Shown here: positions 59,700 through 64,000 of the stretch, piece by piece
Layout of the letters: each line of letters opens with the position of its first letter
Numbering within the stretch: the stretch's first letter is position 1
From: Megachile rotundata
Taxonomy: Eukaryota; Arthropoda; Insecta; Hymenoptera; Megachilidae
Assembly: GCF_050947335.1 (NCBI RefSeq)
Contig: NC_134993.1
Span: forward strand, 8,246,001 to 8,310,000
Length of the DNA stretch: 64,000 nucleotides
Reading direction: 5' to 3'
Translations under genes and position numbers: made by a program
The notes under the pieces: model-generated
Database searches by the model: none
Told to the model about the DNA's origin: nothing
The model's input: only the letters and a program-made list of their open reading frames with translations

Positions 59700-61470
59700 A
59701 TCGGAGCCGCGGACGCGTCAAGTATTCGTAGCGAACCGTTTAGGAGAGATCGGGGAAAACACGCGGACGACGGAGTGGCGATGGGTTCCGACCGGTCAGA
59801 ATCCCGCGGACGACGCGACGCGCTTCGAAAATAGCTCCGAATTTATAAGCCCGCGATGGTTTGAAGGCCCGGAATTTTTGCGACGTCCGGAATCCGAATG
59901 GCCGATAGAAAAAACGTTGACCGCGAAAGAGAAGGCGACAATCGACGGATTGGAGCAGCGGAAAGCGTGCGTCTACGTGGCGGCGACGGTAAAAGCAGAA
60001 TTTTCGCTACCGATAAGATTGATGGGTTGGCGCGGTCTTCTCGTCATCGCGCGACGAGTACACGCGATCGTCGGTCGTTGGAAGGGGAAGAACACCGTGA
60101 AAGAACCGTTGGAAATAGTTCAGATAGGGGAACAATATTGGTACCGCGTTATCCAGGAAGAATATTTCGGAGCTGAGATAGTTGCGTTGAGAAACGGCCG
60201 TAATATCAACAAGGGAAGTAAAATCGCCGGTTTAAGTCCATACGTAGACGAACAGGGAATTTTGAGGGCAAACGGGCGCGTAACGGCAACGGGACTTGAG
60301 GGCTTTGACAACCGACCAATCATACTTGAGGGTCGACACCCCGCGACAAAATTACTAATTGCAGAATATCATCGGAAGTTCTATCACGCGAGTAGCGACG
60401 CGGTAGTCAACGAATTAAGGCAAAAATACCATATAATCGGTCTTCGACGCGTTTTACGTTCGCTCATAAGTAGGTGTATTGTATGTCGTATACGGCGAGG
60501 CAGGCCACAGAACCCGCTGATGTCCGCGCTACCGGTCGGGCGTGTAGCTTTTCGACAGAGACCCTTTACACACTGTGGGATCGACTACTTTGGACCGATG
60601 ATGGTAAAAATCGGGCGGCGAAGAGAGAAACGTTGGGGAGTGTTATTTACGTGTCTCACGACAAGGGCCATCCACTTAGAAATCGCGCATTCGTTAAGTG
60701 CCAGTTCGGCCATAAGGGCATTACAAAGACTAGCGGCGCGGAGAGGCACACCGCAGGTAGTCTACAGCGACAATGGGACGAATTTCCGGGGCGCGGACAA
60801 GGAGCTGAAAGACGCGACCGCGAGTATGGACCGAGCTAAGATCAAGGAATATGCATTGTCGAAACGTGTGGAGTGGGTTTTCAACCCCCCTGACGCACCG
60901 CATATGGGTGGGGCGTGGGAACGATTGATTAGGTCGGTAAAAACCGCGTTAAACGTGATTTTAAGGGAACAAGCACCCTCCGAAGAAGTTCTTTCTACGC
61001 TCTTTGCCGAAGCCGAACATTCGGTAAACTCGCGGCCGCTCACGCACGTGTCGTTAGACCCTCGCGATAAAGAGGCACTGACGCCAAATCATTTCCTGAT
61101 AGGATCGTCCTCGGGTGAGGTTCAGCTAGGTAGATATGATTTTCAAAATGTATGTTTGCGAAAACAGTGGCGAACAGCGCAGAGTTTCGCGGAGGCGTTT
61201 TGGAAACGATGGTTGCGCGAATATTTACCTACGCTCGTACCGCGAAAGAAATGGACCGAAAAGGAAAATCCCTTAGAAGTAGGCGATATAGTGTTGATCG
61301 TAGATTTACAAGCACCGCGAAATAGTTGGCGAAAAGGGACCGTTACACGAGTATTTCCCGGTGTAGATAAAGAAGTCAGAGTGGCCGAGGTGCGCACACG
61401 AACGGGTGATTTTATACGTCCGGCACGAAAACTAATAAAACTACTAGGCATAAATGAGGTACAAAATTAA
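59692..61470 (+). CDS. BEL/Pao RNase H end and integrase
   Basis: The open frame begins with WIRSEPRTRQVFVANRLGEI and the NPADDATR block that ends RNase H. An H2C2 zinc-binding region follows near 60,355-60,490 (YHRKFYH and CIVC). The catalytic DDE core has Asp in GIDYFGP at 60,583, Asp in YSDNGTNF at 60,769 and Glu in GGAWERL at 60,919, with 185 bases between the first two and 149 between the last two. A DUF5641-type C-terminal domain from about 61,165 (WRTAQSFAEAFWKRWLREYL, then GDIVLIVD) closes the protein. It ends with TAA shortly before the polypurine tract. All catalytic residues are present. Confidence 0.94.
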   Translation, partial: WIRSEPRTRQVFVANRLGEIGENTRTTEWRWVPTGQNPADDATRFENSSEFISPRWFEGPEFLRRPESEWPIEKTLTAKEKATIDGLEQRKACVYVAATVKAEFSLPIRLMGWRGLLVIARRVHAIVGRWKGKNTVKEPLEIVQIGEQYWYRVIQEEYFGAEIVALRNGRNINKGSKIAGLSPYVDEQGILRANGRVTATGLEGFDNRPIILEGRHPATKLLIAEYHRKFYHASSDAVVNELRQKYHIIGLRRVLRSLISRCIVCRIRRGRPQNPLMSALPVGRVAFRQRPFTHCGIDYFGPMMVKIGRRREKRWGVLFTCLTTRAIHLEIAHSLSASSAIRALQRLAARRGTPQVVYSDNGTNFRGADKELKDATASMDRAKIKEYALSKRVEWVFNPPDAPHMGGAWERLIRSVKTALNVILREQAPSEEVLSTLFAEAEHSVNSRPLTHVSLDPRDKEALTPNHFLIGSSSGEVQLGRYDFQNVCLRKQWRTAQSFAEAFWKRWLREYLPTLVPRKKWTEKENPLEVGDIVLIVDLQAPRNSWRKGTVTRVFPGVDKEVRVAEVRTRTGDFIRPARKLIKLLGINEVQN

Positions 61471-61483
61471 ATGAATTTTGTAC

Positions 61484-61494
61484 GAGGGGGAGGA
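61484..61494 (+). other. Polypurine tract
   Basis: GAGGGGGAGGA, separated by one base from the 3' LTR; the expected plus-strand primer. Confidence 0.88.
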
Positions 61495-61495
61495 T

Positions 61496-62628
61496 TGTTA
61501 CGGATAGAACTGGCCAATTGAGGCATTTCAGAGCATGGGATGAGAATTTAAAGATAAACATAAGATTTAATGAATTTAGCGGGGTTTTCGGGGACGACTG
61601 GTCAAAAGCAGCAGGCATGGCGAGTTTCCATGCCTCGAAGCCCTACGTGCACGGGGAAACCTGTGGCCGTATTCGTCGAACACCATGAGTGTCTCGGCAT
61701 GAAAAACACCATCGTAGCACCGGGGGTAACCAATCCGCCCGGGAGTGGTGGTGCTCACCAAAACACCGAGGGCCACTCCGCTCGGGAGAGGTGAGAACCC
61801 GGGCGGGGGCGAGCTTGCTTGCCCTGCGCTCCGGCTAGCTGTCTGCGGGATCGGTCGCACTCGAAGACGATAGATAATTAATTTTTCTAAGAAATGTACA
61901 CGTGCGTGGTGCACGTGGCAATGGCACGTGGCAAAAGTGGCACGTGGCACATGCTCTGAAATTCCGAGAAAAATGCCAATTAATAAGTATTTGATCCACC
62001 GCGAAATGCCGGCGAACCCAGGTGCGCACTTCGGCAGAAAAGAAAGACACTCCTCGGCGACGTCTCCTGATGCGTAATTTTCGAGAAACGAGTACAAAGG
62101 CGCGGACCGCTCCGTTTGACGGCGGGTACCGGCAAGTGCCGGCGCGACATCGGTATCGGCGCGCGGCGTGGCGGCGCGGCGGCTCGGCCGCAAAGGGCGG
62201 GCGGCATCGCAAGGATCGGTCGTAGAGGGATGACCGCGAAGCCAAGGTCGACGGAGGGCACGTGGCAGATTTCGAAGAAATCGGGTGGTTGCTAGGAGAC
62301 GTCGTAGGGGAGTGAAACGTATAAAATAAGCGAGGGCACCGGGCCCGCACTTCACTTCGATTCATTCTCTTATATTTGTTGCTACGCGTTTCATTCTTTA
62401 TATTTGTTGTTACGAGGCTTCACTTATAACTTGTCACTACGGGACATACTTGTTGTCATTACGGACTTTACTTTATATTTTGCAAAGACTTTCGTTGCGG
62501 GATCAAGTATTTCGGCTTTGATTGCAATATTGATGTCACTAGCAGACTAAATTATAATACGTGTGTTATATAATAATTGAAATAAACTGTGCGTATTCAC
62601 CGTCGAAAAATTGAGTTGTTCTGATACA
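61496..62628 (+). repeat. 3' LTR of the BEL element
   Basis: Offset by exactly 6,731 bases from the 5' LTR along its whole length, with the AATAAA signal at 62,581-62,586. Apparent identity of the two LTRs implies a recent insertion. Confidence 0.96.
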
Positions 62629-62633
62629 GTCGG

Positions 62634-62890
62634 TTTATTTTACATCGCAAGATTTGTTTATGAAGGTTAAAAAATGAGATACCTCAAGAAAAAAACTATC
62701 AAAGCGAGAAAAAGCCATGATCAATTTTCGTATCGGAGACAAAGGTATGTTGTGAAACAAACAGGTTCAAATGTGCTACTGTCAGTTACATTAATAAAAG
62801 ACGTAATCAAGATGAGAAGAATCGTACATATTCGAATGTAGATGAATTAAAACTTGCAATAGCTGACACGTGGAACAATAAAGAGAAAAG
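62634..62890 (+). pseudogene. Possible C-terminal fragment of a Tc1/mariner-type transposase
   Basis: Near 62,818-62,880 one frame reads KNRTYSNVDELKLAIADTWN, similar to the region near the end of Tc1/mariner transposases (V-x-ELK-x-AI-x-x-x-W). Upstream sequence is too decayed to read. Low confidence. Confidence 0.35.
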
Positions 62891-63411
62891 TACCGATGTC
62901 AACCCACGAGTTGGCGCGCGAAGAGGTTGATCCAGGTGTTTAGAAGAGTTACGGTTTGAATTGATCAGAATAGAAAAATGGACACCACACGTATTTTCGA
63001 TGTTAGTACTATTGGTCACGCACAACAATTGAGTCAAAGAATAAGTCGGCAAACGTTTCAACTGGTTACCTCGAACGTCAGAACGTCACATTGGACTGTT
63101 CAAGGTAGGGCAGGTCCCTTAAACCTGACTCAGCCTACGCGCCAGGAACAGGGTTGTCTACCGTACATACCGTAGTCAACCCAGGAGTAGGCGCGTAGGA
63201 GGCTAACCCGGTGTTTGAAAGGACTACCCCAATTGGTCAGAATAAAAATGGACACCTCACACGTATTTGCGGCGGTAGTATTGGCTCAAGCCATTAGGCG
63301 AAAATGACAAGCAAACTTCTCGAGAGATATTGCGAACTGCAGTTATTGTCACTATTCTTATTTGTTGAAGTGTAACTGGTAGTGTTCACTGATAGAGCTT
63401 CTTTTACATTA
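62891..63411 (-). repeat. Interspersed repeat family D, copy 2
   Basis: Reverse complement of 2,405-2,925. The central palindrome at 63,132-63,204 is better preserved here: outer arms AGCCTACGCGCC and GGCGCGTAGGAGGCT, inner arms GGGTTGTCTACGG-like and its complement around CCGTACATACCG. Two modules with ACACGTATTT and TGGACACC lie on either side. Confidence 0.8.
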
Positions 63412-63759
63412 GGTCACGTGTCAAATTGTAGGCTGACATCTGTGAATTTTTATATTAGATTAGAAATTGTAACTTTGTTTCCGACAAACTGAATTGTTTT
63501 GACGATATTTAGCTTTCTATATTACATGTCACGTATTTAATGAAGCTAGTTATGGGTAGGAATGTTACTACTGTAATACAAATATAAATTCATACGTCAC
63601 TCTAGTGTGGGTGACATAATGATCAAAGTTAAAGGAATAGAACAAAATTTCTCAGAGCGCAAATAACGAAAAAAAATAATAGCTTCTTGATTCACAATCA
63701 GTGTAATTGACACTGAAACTTAATAGAAATGATGCATAATGAAAACCAAAGCAGAAGTC
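63412..63759. other. Spacer
   Basis: Weak resemblance of 63,430-63,570 to 53,840-54,010; otherwise nothing recognised. Confidence 0.4.
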
Positions 63760-64000
63760 AAAATTTGTTGTACTGCATGTGATTTATTTACACAATATAC
63801 ATTTGTTGTACAGTATATAATTTAAATTGATATTTGTTGTACAGTATGAAATTGAAATTTGATGTAAAGTGCGTAATTTAATTCTAGAGTACGCCCTTGT
63901 TATACAATACCTAATTTAAATTTAAATTTGTTGCAGAGTATGTAATTTAAATTAAAATTTGTTGTAGACTATGTAATTTAATTCTAAATTTAAGTGTTTG
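63760..64000. repeat. Degenerate tandem repeat, about 40-50-base unit
   Basis: TTTGTTGTACAGTATATAAT and TTTAAATT alternate five or six times with variable spacing up to the window edge, where the array is cut off. Confidence 0.7.

Larger units (their letters stand above)
54765..62628 (+). mobile_element. BEL/Pao LTR retrotransposon, nearly complete, 7,864 bp
   Basis: Bounded by two 1,133-bp LTRs and a perfect 5-bp target duplication GTCGG (54,760-54,764 and 62,629-62,633). In order it contains a tRNA primer site, gag with DUF1759-type region and zinc knuckles, an aspartic protease, RT with YMDD, RNase H, an H2C2 and DDE integrase, a DUF5641-type C-terminus and a polypurine tract. The RT-RNase H-integrase order and the domain set are those of BEL/Pao. 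The pol chain is broken at four points, described in the separate entries. No envelope gene. GC and CpG content are far above the neighbourhood. Confidence 0.97.

Noticed and set aside
1..64000. CRISPR array or bacterial-type defence system
   Set aside because: Tandem arrays here lack constant repeats with unique spacers, and no prokaryotic-style operon exists; the DNA is clearly animal nuclear.
1..64000. tRNA or rRNA genes
   Set aside because: No cloverleaf with matching A and B boxes and no rRNA-like conserved stretch could be found by eye; a covariance-model scan was not possible.

Overview
The window reads as arthropod, most likely insect, nuclear DNA. It is AT-rich, almost free of conserved exons, has short phase-consistent introns with GTAAGT/AG splice sites, a TATA plus TCAGT-type core promoter, and several insect transposon classes (BEL/Pao, Tc1/mariner, pogo, hAT). 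The dispersed minisatellites and gene style would fit a hymenopteran such as a bee, but nothing here proves the order.

Only one host gene is supported, on the minus strand. A TATA/initiator promoter and a first exon lie near 42,440-42,575. That exon contributes 11 coding bases. After an intron of about 29 kb come a 71-base exon encoding the rest of a signal peptide (13,408-13,478), a 91-base intron and a third exon (13,066-13,316). The predicted 110-residue product looks secreted. Its first mature residues contain an acidic, tyrosine-rich stretch between two dibasic sites, as in peptide-hormone precursors, but I recognise no family.

The giant intron holds minisatellites with a 10-base G-rich (or C-rich) core, a solo LTR, a Tc1-type MITE, a pogo-like element, a decayed Tc1 transposase, copies of several unclassified interspersed repeats, and CpG-rich islands near 15.6-16.0 and 34.2-34.9 kb that may be regulatory. 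The left 12 kb hold a decayed Tc1/mariner transposase, two unclassified repeats and otherwise featureless AT-rich DNA. From 43 to 54 kb there are more repeat copies and AT-rich spacer.

The right end carries a nearly complete BEL/Pao retrotransposon (54,765-62,628): two 1,133-bp LTRs that look identical by eye, a perfect 5-bp target duplication (GTCGG), primer binding site, gag, aspartic protease, reverse transcriptase, RNase H, integrase and polypurine tract. It is much richer in GC and CpG than its surroundings and inserted recently. Its coding chain is interrupted four times: an in-frame TGA followed by CTAG between gag and protease, a frame change at a GGGAAAA heptamer between protease and RT, and two mutually compensating frame changes in RNase H. 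The first two look like possible recoding sites; the last two look like mutations or base-calling errors.

No CRISPR array, tRNA or rRNA gene, or bacterial-type system was seen. The most unusual material is the long-intron secreted-peptide gene, the possible recoding signals in the BEL element, and two unclassified repeat families with conserved palindromic architecture.
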